Source: a virus
Direction: 5' to 3' (one strand)
Virus record (IMG/VR): IMGVR_UViG_3300030673_000038
Location: 1-29,068 of that record
DNA length: 29,068 bases
The position numbers and the translations under genes are program-made. The notes beneath the pieces are model-generated. The model was given only the letters and a program-made list of their open reading frames with translations, was not told the origin of the DNA and did not search any database. Below are positions 7,028-13,578 of this stretch, piece by piece (the first letter of the stretch is position 1; every line of letters starts with the position of its first letter).

Positions 7028-7379
7028 AGCGGTGAAACTCCGAGATGATACGGTTATGGGCCAAGCGCACGGCCTCGTGGTCAAAGAACACTGAACCCTC
7101 TGGGGCCCCAGTTAGGAACAGGCCGTCCATCTTGACGTTTGGGTTCTTCATAGTGCAGAATACCATCTTGCCACCGTCGCTCAGCAAGAAGGTACGGTCA
7201 TGCTGGCACCAAGCGCCACGCGGGTCGATCTTGGCGAGTATGGGTCCAATTTGGGACATATCGCCAGTGGCTAGCACGACGTACGCCTTACTACCCACGC
7301 TGGCCGCGTGCTTTGCAGCAGCAAGCAGCATTTTAGACGTACGACCTGACCGTCTATTGTCGTATTTAAGGTCACTCAT
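7020..7379 (-). CDS. Small P-loop-like NTPase fragment (GRTSK motif)
   Basis: 119 aa. RRSGRTSKMLLAAAKHA at residues 9-25 resembles the variant Walker A (GRT[ST]xM) of small phage P-loop proteins; KAYVVLATGDM would be the following strand. No clear Walker B: LDGLF-like strands near residue 85 lack a DE pair, so activity is uncertain. It begins in an ATGA overlap with the preceding gene and overlaps the next by 8 nt, so it is an operon member. Role unknown. Confidence 0.65.
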   Translation of the reverse strand: MSDLKYDNRRSGRTSKMLLAAAKHAASVGSKAYVVLATGDMSQIGPILAKIDPRGAWCQHDRTFLLSDGGKMVFCTMKNPNVKMDGLFLTGAPEGSVFFDHEAVRLAHNRIISEFHRYD

Positions 7380-7687
7380 TCTTCCACCCTCTTAACGAAT
7401 ACGCGAGTACCATTTAGAGCGCTACGTTCCCAGAGCAGGGCCTGTAGACTGCGGCCCATAACTGTGACGTCGTGCTTGTTTGGGGCCTCACCGTAGATGT
7501 CGGCCCATAGTTGATCAGCGTATATGATGTAGTGCTCAGCACCACGGAAGTTGCGCTTGTACTCAGACAGATCAATCGCTGCCAGTTTAGCTTCGAGTTC
7601 AGCAGTGTAGATCGGGTCTTCCATTGGGGAGATAGCCCGTTTCAGTCTCAGATTCTCCGACTGTAACTCTTCGTATGTAGGTTTCAT
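7376..7687 (-). CDS. Hypothetical protein with N-terminal coiled coil (103 aa)
   Basis: Starts at ATG about 25 nt downstream of the predicted transcription start of the promoter at 7712-7746. The first ~17 residues (TYEELQSENLRLKRAI) form a leucine-spaced coiled coil, followed by acidic and aromatic sequence (SEYKRNFRGAEHYIIYADQ). No family recognised. Ends in ATGA overlap with the P-loop gene. Confidence 0.7.
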   Translation of the reverse strand: MKPTYEELQSENLRLKRAISPMEDPIYTAELEAKLAAIDLSEYKRNFRGAEHYIIYADQLWADIYGEAPNKHDVTVMGRSLQALLWERSALNGTRVFVKRVEE

Positions 7688-7711
7688 GATACTAGCCCTT
7701 GGTTAATTACT

Positions 7712-7746
7712 GGTGCAACTATAGCAGGCTTGTGGCCGGGGTGCAA
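7712..7746 (-). promoter_or_regulatory. Sigma70-like leftward promoter with TTGCACC element
   Basis: Minus strand: -35 TTGCAC (7741-7746), 17-bp spacer, -10 TATAGT (7718-7723), overlapped by TTGCACC (7712-7718), then AACCAA in the start region. It lies in the only gap of this operon and drives the coiled-coil, P-loop, 135-aa and MazG genes. Confidence 0.8.
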
Positions 7747-8013
7747 CTAGGGGCAGCAACTCTTCGGCGGGCCTTCCCCACAGTAATATAAACCCCCCTC
7801 GTAGTTCGGCAGCCCACGGTTTTCGCAGTACGGACCCGAGCACCTTACTTCGTGTAACTCGCCAGATCCTTCGCATACTCTACAAGTCGTATGCGCGGTC
7901 TTTGAGGTATGGCACCCATTACCATCGCAGTACTCACACTCTTCGGCCCCATCATCTGGCTCGTGGTTCTGAGACTCTGCTAACTCCTGCGTCCAGTCAG
8001 CAAATGATTTCAT
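7747..8013 (-). CDS. Small DnaJ-type zinc-finger protein
   Basis: 88 aa with two CxxCxGxG repeats: CEYCDGNG (Cys26, Cys29) and CRVCEGSG (Cys44, Cys47), the pairing seen in the DnaJ cysteine-rich domain. There is no J-domain (no HPD). More Cys pairs follow (RCSGPYCENRG, YYCGEG, SCCP), so a second zinc site is possible. It may bind a protein or nucleic acid; it could mimic the substrate-handling zinc domain of host DnaJ. Its start and the previous stop share one base. Confidence 0.75.
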   Translation of the reverse strand: MKSFADWTQELAESQNHEPDDGAEECEYCDGNGCHTSKTAHTTCRVCEGSGELHEVRCSGPYCENRGLPNYEGGLYYCGEGPPKSCCP

Positions 8014-8249
8014 CAGTCGTGCTCCTTGAAGTCACGAGGGTTGATGCCTTGGCTCCATCCTACGCGCTTGGAGATTGCAACAGCGTCCTCAATGCTGAGG
8101 ATCTTGCGGCAAGCCTCCATGCGCTTACGGTAGGCGGCCCCTACTTCCCCCTTGAACCAAGGGGAGCCGATCTGCTCAAAGCGCCACTTACGAAGCAGAT
8201 CCTCATAGGAGGATTTAGCAATCCAGTCGAGCATATCGGAGGTGTTCAT
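8013..8249 (-). CDS. Conserved small phage protein (78 aa)
   Basis: The core LLRKWRFEQIGSPWFKG and SKRVGW is a pattern seen repeatedly in small proteins of phage early regions; function unknown. Predicted mostly helical. It starts in an ATGA overlap with the gene upstream and ends one base into the next start, so translation is coupled. Confidence 0.75.
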   Translation of the reverse strand: MNTSDMLDWIAKSSYEDLLRKWRFEQIGSPWFKGEVGAAYRKRMEACRKILSIEDAVAISKRVGWSQGINPRDFKEHD

Positions 8250-8518
8250 TGCAGAGTGTCCTTGTCAGTTTTGGGGACCAGAGTCAGCGTGGGCTTCTCT
8301 GGGTCCAGGTTGAGCAACTTGTCGGCGTTCTTGGTGTACTCCGCGCGGTCCACCTTGCCCTCGATGAGACTGAGGGAGATGAGCGCCGACATATTGGACT
8401 CAGGATCATAGCCACACACCACTATCTTAGCAGCAGTCGGATCCATAGCGGCGTGCAGGGCCACTAGTGAGTCGATGGCTAGCATGGTGAGTTCACGTAT
8501 TTTGTCGTTACTAGTCAT
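8246..8518 (-). CDS. Hypothetical protein (90 aa)
   Basis: GTG and ATG are adjacent; the ATG at 8518 is nine bases after AGGAG, the GTG six bases, so either may be used. The product has a hydrophobic helical N-terminal half (LTMLAIDSLVALHAAMDPTAAK), then ALISLSLIEGKVDRAEY and a Pro/Thr/Lys-rich tail. No family recognised. Coupled on both sides by short overlaps. Confidence 0.7.
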   Translation of the reverse strand: MTSNDKIRELTMLAIDSLVALHAAMDPTAAKIVVCGYDPESNMSALISLSLIEGKVDRAEYTKNADKLLNLDPEKPTLTLVPKTDKDTLQ

Positions 8519-8789
8519 CACAGAGTGCTCCTACCAAGTGGCTACGCATGACGACCGCTACGCCCAGATCCTGGCGCACCCAACTACCGGCGTCAAAGTT
8601 GCATTCGAAAACGGTGTGCGTCGCGCCCTGCTCTACGGCGTCTTCTCCGAACCATACATCTTTGTGGATCGGCTGAACAGCCATGCGCACGACCAGAGTG
8701 GCGGGCCCAACGGCGTAGATGTCAGCGCTAGTGATGATGCCCATTTCTGGGAACCAGACCTTGGCCCCTGTCTTTACGCACTTGCTCAT
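8511..8789 (-). CDS. Hypothetical protein (92 aa)
   Basis: A beta-rich small protein (GAKVWFPEMGIITSADIYAV, ATLVVRMAVQPIHKDVWF) with four scattered cysteines. Starts in ATGA overlap with the preceding gene. No family recognised; its place in the leftward early operon suggests a host-interaction or nucleotide-metabolism role, which is inference only. Confidence 0.7.
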   Translation of the reverse strand: MSKCVKTGAKVWFPEMGIITSADIYAVGPATLVVRMAVQPIHKDVWFGEDAVEQGATHTVFECNFDAGSWVRQDLGVAVVMRSHLVGALCDD

Positions 8790-8977
8790 GCTTGATCCTC
8801 CTGACAGAGTTCTTTGCGCACGGTGCGGATTTCAGCCAGTGCGTCACGGGCCCCGCGCAGGCGGCTGGCAAACTCTTTGCGCTCGCCGCTGTCGATTTCC
8901 ATGGTGCCGAGTTTCGTTGCAGCTTCCTTGATCAGCCAATCAAGGATTTGCATGGTGCGAGCAGATATCATTGCCAT
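8786..8977 (-). CDS. Hypothetical helical protein (63 aa)
   Basis: ATG at 8977 is six bases after GGAGG, so the longer frame upstream is rejected. The product is almost entirely helical and charged (ISARTMQILDWLIKEAATKL, KEFASRLRGARDALAEIRTV). No known domain. It may oligomerise through the second helix. Coupled by ATGA to the next gene. Confidence 0.7.
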   Translation of the reverse strand: MAMISARTMQILDWLIKEAATKLGTMEIDSGERKEFASRLRGARDALAEIRTVRKELCQEDQA

Positions 8978-8978
8978 G

Positions 8979-9161
8979 TTACGCCTCCAACTTGTTGGCC
9001 CCTTCGCGGGCCTCTTCGTACTCAGAAACAAAGAAGTTACGCTTCGGCTGAGCTTTACGCTGGGCCTTGGCTTCGTTCCGCGCTTGGCGCTCGGTCAGCT
9101 TGTCCTTCCAGACAGCCGTGCCGTTTTGCAGGTCGTTGACCATAACTCTGAACGCTTTCAT
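8979..9161 (-). CDS. Small basic protein (60 aa)
   Basis: GAGG seven bases before the ATG, and an ATGA overlap with the acidic 38-aa gene. The product starts with a short strand (MKAFRVMVNDLQNG) and continues with a Lys/Arg/Gln-rich helix (RQARNEAKAQRKAQPKR) that could bind nucleic acid. No family recognised. Confidence 0.7.
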   Translation of the reverse strand: MKAFRVMVNDLQNGTAVWKDKLTERQARNEAKAQRKAQPKRNFFVSEYEEAREGANKLEA

Positions 9162-9274
9162 TCGTAGTCCTCTGGGTAGTCGTTGGGCTCAGCCGGGTCA
9201 TCGTCGACAGGGGTTGGCTCATCTTCTTCGGCCCCATCCATACCCTCCTCAAGCCAGCGGTCATGAGGTGTCAT
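9158..9274 (-). CDS. 38-aa highly acidic protein
   Basis: Begins MTPHDRWLEEGMDGAEEDEP and ends NDYPEDYE: 16 Asp/Glu against one Arg, giving a net charge near -15. The ATG has AGGA seven bases upstream, and both ends overlap neighbours by ATGA junctions, so translation is well supported despite the length. It may be a DNA mimic or a counter-ion partner for the basic proteins encoded on each side. Function unknown. Confidence 0.65.
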   Translation of the reverse strand: MTPHDRWLEEGMDGAEEDEPTPVDDDPAEPNDYPEDYE

Positions 9275-9462
9275 TTTACGTTCCTTTGGCGCCTCGCCAG
9301 TTGTGCCACGACGTGCTCAGTGCTGAGCGCTCGGCTCAACTCCAGCTTGCTGAAATCACGGACGTACTGCTTAGCGCTCGGCACGGCTACATTAGCCTTG
9401 GAGTGTCGCAGGAACAGGATCTCAACGCTCGGCACTTTGCGATTAACACGTGTCTTAGACAT
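9271..9462 (-). CDS. Small basic protein, first gene of leftward operon (63 aa)
   Basis: ATG preceded by AAGGGG, about 35 nt downstream of the predicted transcription start of the divergent leftward promoter. Strongly basic (MSKTRVNRKVPSVEILFLRH, ARRQRNVK), short beta then helix. A first-expressed small basic protein is often a host-takeover or DNA-binding factor, but no family is recognised. Confidence 0.7.
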   Translation of the reverse strand: MSKTRVNRKVPSVEILFLRHSKANVAVPSAKQYVRDFSKLELSRALSTEHVVAQLARRQRNVK

Positions 9463-9498
9463 TTTGTAGCCCCTTGCTGGAGTGGTTTTGGTTGGTAC

Positions 9499-9533
9499 GG
9501 TGCAACTATAGCGCGGCCTATATAGTAGTGCAA
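9499..9533 (-). promoter_or_regulatory. Leftward early promoter
   Basis: Minus strand: -35 TTGCAC (9528-9533), 17 bp, -10 TATAGT (9505-9510), TTGCACC (9499-9505), then GTACCAACC. This is the head promoter of the leftward gene set and forms the left half of a mirror-image control region. Confidence 0.85.
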
Positions 9534-9565
9534 CTGCTTTATTTAATCAAATTACAAAATAGTGG

Positions 9566-9601
9566 TTGCACTGCTTATATAGGCTGGGCTATAGTTGCAC
9601 C
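9566..9601 (+). promoter_or_regulatory. Rightward early promoter
   Basis: -35 TTGCAC (9566-9571), 18-bp spacer, -10 TATAGT (9590-9595), TTGCACC (9595-9601), then TTAACCAACCC in the start region. It drives the SSB-tip-mimic gene and the genes after it. Confidence 0.85.
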
Positions 9602-9632
9602 ACGTTAACCAACCCAAGCAAAGGTGCCTCAA

Positions 9633-9995
9633 ATGAAACAGTTTACCAAGCCTCTACCCACCAAGCTCTACCTCCATCTGTCACTGCAAAGCTGGGGGGA
9701 CGACTGGACTATCTTTACCGACCCCTGCATGCGGGACTCAAAATCTAATAAAGAATACCCATTCATTGCTGAGGTGGAAGTCACTTGGCCCGTAACGCTT
9801 GAAGACGTACAGGGCCAGTACCACAATATCAAGTTGGGGGCCCTGTATAAAAAGGCTGGCGAGGCACAACACGCTCTGGATAAGATTAACGAGGAAATCC
9901 GTAACATGCTAGCCATCGGGCATGACGAAGAAGAACACGCTAAGGAGCAGGTCCTTAGTGATGAAGATATCTTCGACGACGACATCCCATTCTAG
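9633..9995 (+). CDS. Early protein with an SSB-type C-terminal tip
   Basis: 120 aa from the ATG with AAGG eight bases upstream (a GTG nine bases earlier is less well placed). The last seven residues, FDDDIPF, are identical to the C-terminal tip of E. coli SSB and follow an acidic stretch (VLSDEDI), so the tail should dock on the host proteins that recognise SSB (for example RecQ, RecO, PriA, ExoI, HolC). The rest (KLYLHLSLQSWGDDWTIF, EYPFIAEVEVTWPV, then a helical region) is beta-rich then helical and is not an obvious SSB OB-fold, though a divergent one cannot be excluded. First gene of the rightward early unit. Confidence 0.8.
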   Translation: MKQFTKPLPTKLYLHLSLQSWGDDWTIFTDPCMRDSKSNKEYPFIAEVEVTWPVTLEDVQGQYHNIKLGALYKKAGEAQHALDKINEEIRNMLAIGHDEEEHAKEQVLSDEDIFDDDIPF

Positions 9996-10006
9996 GAGCT
10001 AAGCGC

Positions 10007-10210
10007 ATGGAACTCAAAATTAAGCTCGAGGCTCTACGTCAATTAGATGGAATGAGCGACTGCCGTGACGAATCAGTGGCTACGCTCTTCAAACTACGCT
10101 GCGAAATGGCTGCCGTTATCCGCGCCGGGGCCCGAGCAGGGGGTGTGTATCTGGACCCAGAGGCGGTGATTTATAACGTCGACGCTCTCATTGAAGAAGC
10201 GTTGAAATGA
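10007..10210 (+). CDS. Hypothetical helical protein (67 aa)
   Basis: AGGAG lies upstream at normal distance. The product is helical, with LKIKLEALRQLDGMSD, LFKLRCEMAAVIRAGARAGG and a C-terminal NVDALIEEALK helix. No family recognised. Ends in an ATGA overlap with the following microprotein gene. Confidence 0.7.
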   Translation: MELKIKLEALRQLDGMSDCRDESVATLFKLRCEMAAVIRAGARAGGVYLDPEAVIYNVDALIEEALK

Positions 10211-10329
10211 TTTCTTGCTACTGGATTAACGGCCTCGTCCTGTGGGATTATACAGACAGAGGCCATACTGACCCATACTACCAGTTCATAGATGGCTGGT
10301 GCTGCCCCATTAAATTCGAGGTTCTATAA
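10207..10329 (+). CDS. 40-aa hypothetical protein
   Basis: Start and previous stop overlap as ATGA. The product begins MISCYWINGLVLWDYTD and ends DGWCCPIKFEVL, rich in Trp, Tyr and Cys (aromatic, probably a small beta fold). The next gene starts one base after its stop. Coupling is the main evidence for translation. Confidence 0.55.
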   Translation: MISCYWINGLVLWDYTDRGHTDPYYQFIDGWCCPIKFEVL

Positions 10330-10330
10330 A

Positions 10331-10987
10331 ATGTGCAATTCATCCAACAAAGCTGGCCCAACTACTCCGCATATGGCAGATCGCATGGACTTCAGCCCCG
10401 AAGCTCTCGGCTACGCCGAGGCTAAGGACAAAGCTCCTACTGGTCTGGTCGTAGAAGGGAAGCAAGTCAGGGTGGGGCAGAAATGGTATCTGCAGAACGT
10501 GGGCTATGACATTCGCTACTTGGGTCAGGCGTACCTATTCACTAACGGTGATCCAGACGCTCGGTACGTATCGCTGATTCGTGATGGTGACTTCGTCGGG
10601 TTCATCATCACATATAAGGCGTTCATCCGTGAAGCCAAGTCTAAGCCAGATCCAGTGGTGCATTACATCACTATCGGGCGGATTATGGAGGCTGGGCCCT
10701 GCTCTAGCGGCCTCTGGGATCTGGTGGCGATGTTCGGTGCTGACGCTTCACCCGGCAGCGACGTAGCATTGTCCTACCGCATTACTACTCGCCTGACACA
10801 CAACGGTGATATATCTCGTAAGTTCACTGTTCAAGAGTTATACGATAGATTCGTAGCCACCCGTAAGTATCAGCCGTCCGCAGCTATGTTGTTGTTCATC
10901 GCCAAGATACTGAAGTTAGTGCCCGATGGCAGCAACGGGCCGGGGCGTGCTACACTGCTAAGGCTGCTAGGCATCGAGGAGAAATAA
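10331..10987 (+). CDS. Hypothetical protein (218 aa)
   Basis: ATG at 10331 has GAGG nine bases upstream; the longer frame lies inside the previous gene. The middle section (KWYLQNVGYDIRYLGQAYLF, RYVSLIRDGDFVGFIITYKA) has a beta-rich look and the C-terminal part is helical and hydrophobic (SAAMLLFIAKILKLVP, RATLLRLLGIEEK). No known family. Rightward early operon member. Confidence 0.75.
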   Translation: MCNSSNKAGPTTPHMADRMDFSPEALGYAEAKDKAPTGLVVEGKQVRVGQKWYLQNVGYDIRYLGQAYLFTNGDPDARYVSLIRDGDFVGFIITYKAFIREAKSKPDPVVHYITIGRIMEAGPCSSGLWDLVAMFGADASPGSDVALSYRITTRLTHNGDISRKFTVQELYDRFVATRKYQPSAAMLLFIAKILKLVPDGSNGPGRATLLRLLGIEEK

Positions 10988-10988
10988 A

Positions 10989-11111
10989 ATGTGGTGGATT
11001 ATCGGTGTGGTTGTGTTCGTCGTCCTGGACCTTGCCATTGTTGATATGATGAACAAGGTTGAAGAACGTGGTTATCAACGCGGGCTGCATGAGGGTCAAA
11101 ACAATGGCTGA
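10989..11111 (+). CDS. 40-aa membrane microprotein
   Basis: GAGGAG lies seven bases before the ATG, at the end of the previous gene. MWWIIGVVVFVVLDLAIVDM forms one membrane helix, followed by a charged tail (NKVEERGYQRGLHEGQ). It overlaps the next microprotein by 8 nt. No family recognised; the first of three successive single-span peptides. Confidence 0.65.
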   Translation: MWWIIGVVVFVVLDLAIVDMMNKVEERGYQRGLHEGQNNG

Positions 11112-11181
11112 TATTATCGCAATCGCACTGGGGTCCATCTTCCTACTGGCGCTGATCGAAGTGTTCTGGGAGGACCTATGA
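11104..11181 (+). CDS. 25-aa membrane microprotein
   Basis: MADIIAIALGSIFLLALIEV is a single hydrophobic helix, ending FWEDL. It starts inside the previous gene (GAGG about ten bases upstream) and ends in an ATGA overlap with the next. Its size and the exact overlaps point to a coupled membrane peptide; function unknown. Confidence 0.55.
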   Translation: MADIIAIALGSIFLLALIEVFWEDL

Positions 11182-11291
11182 ACAGCGGGGGTGAATGGTT
11201 GGTGTGGGCCCTTGCCGTAATACTGAGCCTAAGCCTCTCCGTGACCGCTGTGTGCTTAGTGGCTACCGCTTTGCACTGGGCGCTTGGTTAG
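11178..11291 (+). CDS. 37-aa membrane microprotein
   Basis: Starts in an ATGA overlap with the previous gene; GGGAGG is upstream at 11168-11173. The product is MNSGGEW followed by a long hydrophobic helix (VWALAVILSLSLSVTAVCLV) and ALHWALG. Last gene before a hairpin. Function unknown. Confidence 0.6.
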   Translation: MNSGGEWLVWALAVILSLSLSVTAVCLVATALHWALG

Positions 11292-11315
11292 CGCATACTG
11301 GGCGCCCCGTTACGC

Positions 11316-11349
11316 AATAAAAAGCCCCACTAGAGCGAACTAGTGGGGC
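11316..11349 (-). terminator. Rho-independent terminator for minus-strand transcripts
   Basis: GCCCCACTAG (11324-11333) pairs perfectly with CTAGTGGGGC (11340-11349) around a 6-base loop. The T-run (TTTTTATT) follows the stem only when read on the minus strand; on the plus strand the stem is followed by GAAGG. No leftward gene ends here, so it may stop antisense transcription; on the plus strand it could be a 5'-side hairpin before the primase-helicase gene. Confidence 0.7.
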
Positions 11350-11395
11350 GAAGGCGTACAGCAACGAGTAACAAGCATACCCCCTGGAGCCATAA

Positions 11396-13564
11396 ATGGC
11401 AACTAAATTTTTTACAGATGCCGGAAGTACCTACTTACAAGAGGCAGCTGAGTATTTAGAAGCTCGGTGCCTTACTATCCAAGATTGTCCCATCATTCCA
11501 TTCTGCACCAAGAACCACGGGCTCAGCCTCAAGGATGGTACTGACTATCCATTGCAGGGCTGGGCCTTTATGGTCAAGGGCGAGGACGGTTTACCAGACG
11601 ATACCAAACGACATCTACGGGTCTGCAACTACCCCGAGCAGGCCCTTTATTTTGTGCGGGGTAAACTGGCCCAAGTGTACGCCGACCGCCCCAAGTTCTT
11701 GCAGATGTTCAAGGGTGAGTTCCTGCACTTCACCAAACCGAAAGATGTTATATGTCACGCTAACGTGGTGATGCTTCATGAGAAAATTACGAGCGCGGAA
11801 CTGGCGACGAAGTTTCTGGAAATACCGGGGCTGGCTATTAGCGGATGCGCCGGATGGTCAAAGAATGGGAAGATGGGTGAGCAACTCGAGCATACCATCA
11901 AAAACATGGCGCTTGGGGCAAAACTTCTTGTTTGTTTTGACGGTGATATCTCCTACAAGCCCGGAATTCAAGAAGCAGCTAAAGGACTTAAAGGCTGGAT
12001 CAATCTCATTCGAGACGATATCAAAGTTGTGTTCCTAGAAGTACCAGAGAACGAGCGCGGTGTAGGCTGGGACGACTGGTGCATGGAGCAGCCCCAAGGG
12101 CAGATCGCTGCCAACTGGGCAATGGAGATACTACGACAGCAGACCGGCGTTGAGATAACTGACTTCGTACCTCCTGGCTTCCTAATCGCCGAGTACCAGT
12201 TAGAGACCAAGGAAGATAAGTTCCATAACATCAGCGCCGTCCATACCCTGGATAATTACATGCGATTGACCCGCTATCCAAAGTGGGCCCAACTAGCCAT
12301 GGACATTAGTAACCAGATCTATGATATGAGCAATATTGACGCTGGGCCCAAGGACTTCGACTCGTTGGTTATGGACTTCCGCACTTGGCTAGAGACCAGC
12401 GCCTACCGTGGCAATGGCGAAAGCGTGCGCAACACCTTCGCTAAGGATGCCCTGAACTACCTACTCAGCACTCGTAAGACCAGCATACCGCTGGAGCTAT
12501 TGGAGCGCCAAGAGCCAGTTACCGAGGACCAAGCATATGCTGCGGCAAATAGACTTATCACTGAGGGCATTAAAGTCACCGGTCCGCTCACTCAAGAGCA
12601 AACGGCTGAGACGATTATACGCATGTCACGGGATATCGTTGCACTTTGGTCGCTTGATCCTAATGTTGACGTCCAATGGGCCTGCGCACTTGTCGGTCCG
12701 TCTGGTTGTGGGAAGTCAAACTTTCCGCATTCCTTTATCGCCGCGCTGGGCGACTGGGGCTACCGACCGAGAGTAGGGAAGCTCGCCAAAGATGGGGCCA
12801 AATCCGAACTCGGCGAGCTGTATAAGGCTTGCCGAGACAATCTATTAGGAGTCTTCGATGAATACAATCCAGCTGATGGCAATGCTAAACAGGTTGAGCA
12901 GAACATCTTTACCCTTAGCACGACACGATCTACGGATGTGCGAGAGCTCTATAAGGAATATGCGAGTGAATGCACACGACATTCCTCAATATTCCTCACT
13001 ACTGTCGATACTAACAGAGGCTATATCAGATCTTCAAAAGGCGACGGCGAGCGTAGATTCATTACGCTTGAAGTTGTTGGAGTTCATCACTACTATGGAA
13101 GACTCACCTCCAACCGTGATGTCATCAAAGAATGCGGCGCTACCCTCCTGCGATACGGGTATCAACTCTTCAGAGCAGGGGACACTCGCTCAGCTACTGA
13201 GCACTCAGAATCCACCGCCGAGCAATACATAAGCGAGTCTAATGTGGTGGGCCGCATGGGACAATTCTGGGCCAAGGCGGACATCTGGCAGATGCTTAAG
13301 AAGACGGGGGAGGAAGCATTCCGCGCCAAGACCGGCGACTGGCGTATGCAAATGTCGCTGCTCGTAGAGACCTTCATGCCTAGTGATGGAAGATTGTTGC
13401 CAAGACAGGAAAAGGCCGATCTCATTGCTATGATCAAGGAGTGCGGGGCCAAGGACATCGGCCAAGCCCGCGTTAGGATACAGGGCGTTGACGCTCTCAA
13501 GAAGGGTGTCGTGTCCATTGAAGACTGGGTTGCGTTCTGTGAGGCGATGGTGGCACGCTTCTAG
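11396..13564 (+). CDS. Primase-helicase (DUF3854 Toprim-like + SF3/VapE-like ATPase)
   Basis: 722 aa. The N-terminal half has the Toprim-like DUF3854 pattern: LAISGCAGWSKNGKMG, then KLLVCFDGDISYKPG near residue 182 and VVFLEVPENERGVGWDDWC. The C-terminal half is a superfamily 3 helicase of the VirE/D5 type: Walker A GPSGCGKS at 434-441, LGVFDEYN (Asp488-Glu489) as Walker B, then TTVDTNRGYIRSSKGDGERRF with the sensor and arginine finger. It should prime and unwind DNA for the family A polymerase encoded on the other strand. GGAG sits six bases before the ATG. Length fits this phage family. Confidence 0.88.
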   Translation: MATKFFTDAGSTYLQEAAEYLEARCLTIQDCPIIPFCTKNHGLSLKDGTDYPLQGWAFMVKGEDGLPDDTKRHLRVCNYPEQALYFVRGKLAQVYADRPKFLQMFKGEFLHFTKPKDVICHANVVMLHEKITSAELATKFLEIPGLAISGCAGWSKNGKMGEQLEHTIKNMALGAKLLVCFDGDISYKPGIQEAAKGLKGWINLIRDDIKVVFLEVPENERGVGWDDWCMEQPQGQIAANWAMEILRQQTGVEITDFVPPGFLIAEYQLETKEDKFHNISAVHTLDNYMRLTRYPKWAQLAMDISNQIYDMSNIDAGPKDFDSLVMDFRTWLETSAYRGNGESVRNTFAKDALNYLLSTRKTSIPLELLERQEPVTEDQAYAAANRLITEGIKVTGPLTQEQTAETIIRMSRDIVALWSLDPNVDVQWACALVGPSGCGKSNFPHSFIAALGDWGYRPRVGKLAKDGAKSELGELYKACRDNLLGVFDEYNPADGNAKQVEQNIFTLSTTRSTDVRELYKEYASECTRHSSIFLTTVDTNRGYIRSSKGDGERRFITLEVVGVHHYYGRLTSNRDVIKECGATLLRYGYQLFRAGDTRSATEHSESTAEQYISESNVVGRMGQFWAKADIWQMLKKTGEEAFRAKTGDWRMQMSLLVETFMPSDGRLLPRQEKADLIAMIKECGAKDIGQARVRIQGVDALKKGVVSIEDWVAFCEAMVARF

Positions 13565-13578
13565 TGATAAAATAATAT

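Larger units (their letters stand above)
9499..9601. repeat. Imperfect inverted repeat containing both divergent promoters
   Basis: The outer 14 bases (GGTGCAACTATAGC at 9499-9512 and its complement at 9588-9601) are perfect arms. CCTATATA in the spacers and GTGCAAC at the -35 boxes are also mirrored. The AT-rich centre (about 9534-9565) lies between the two -35 elements. The region reads as a duplicated and inverted promoter/operator unit. Confidence 0.75.
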
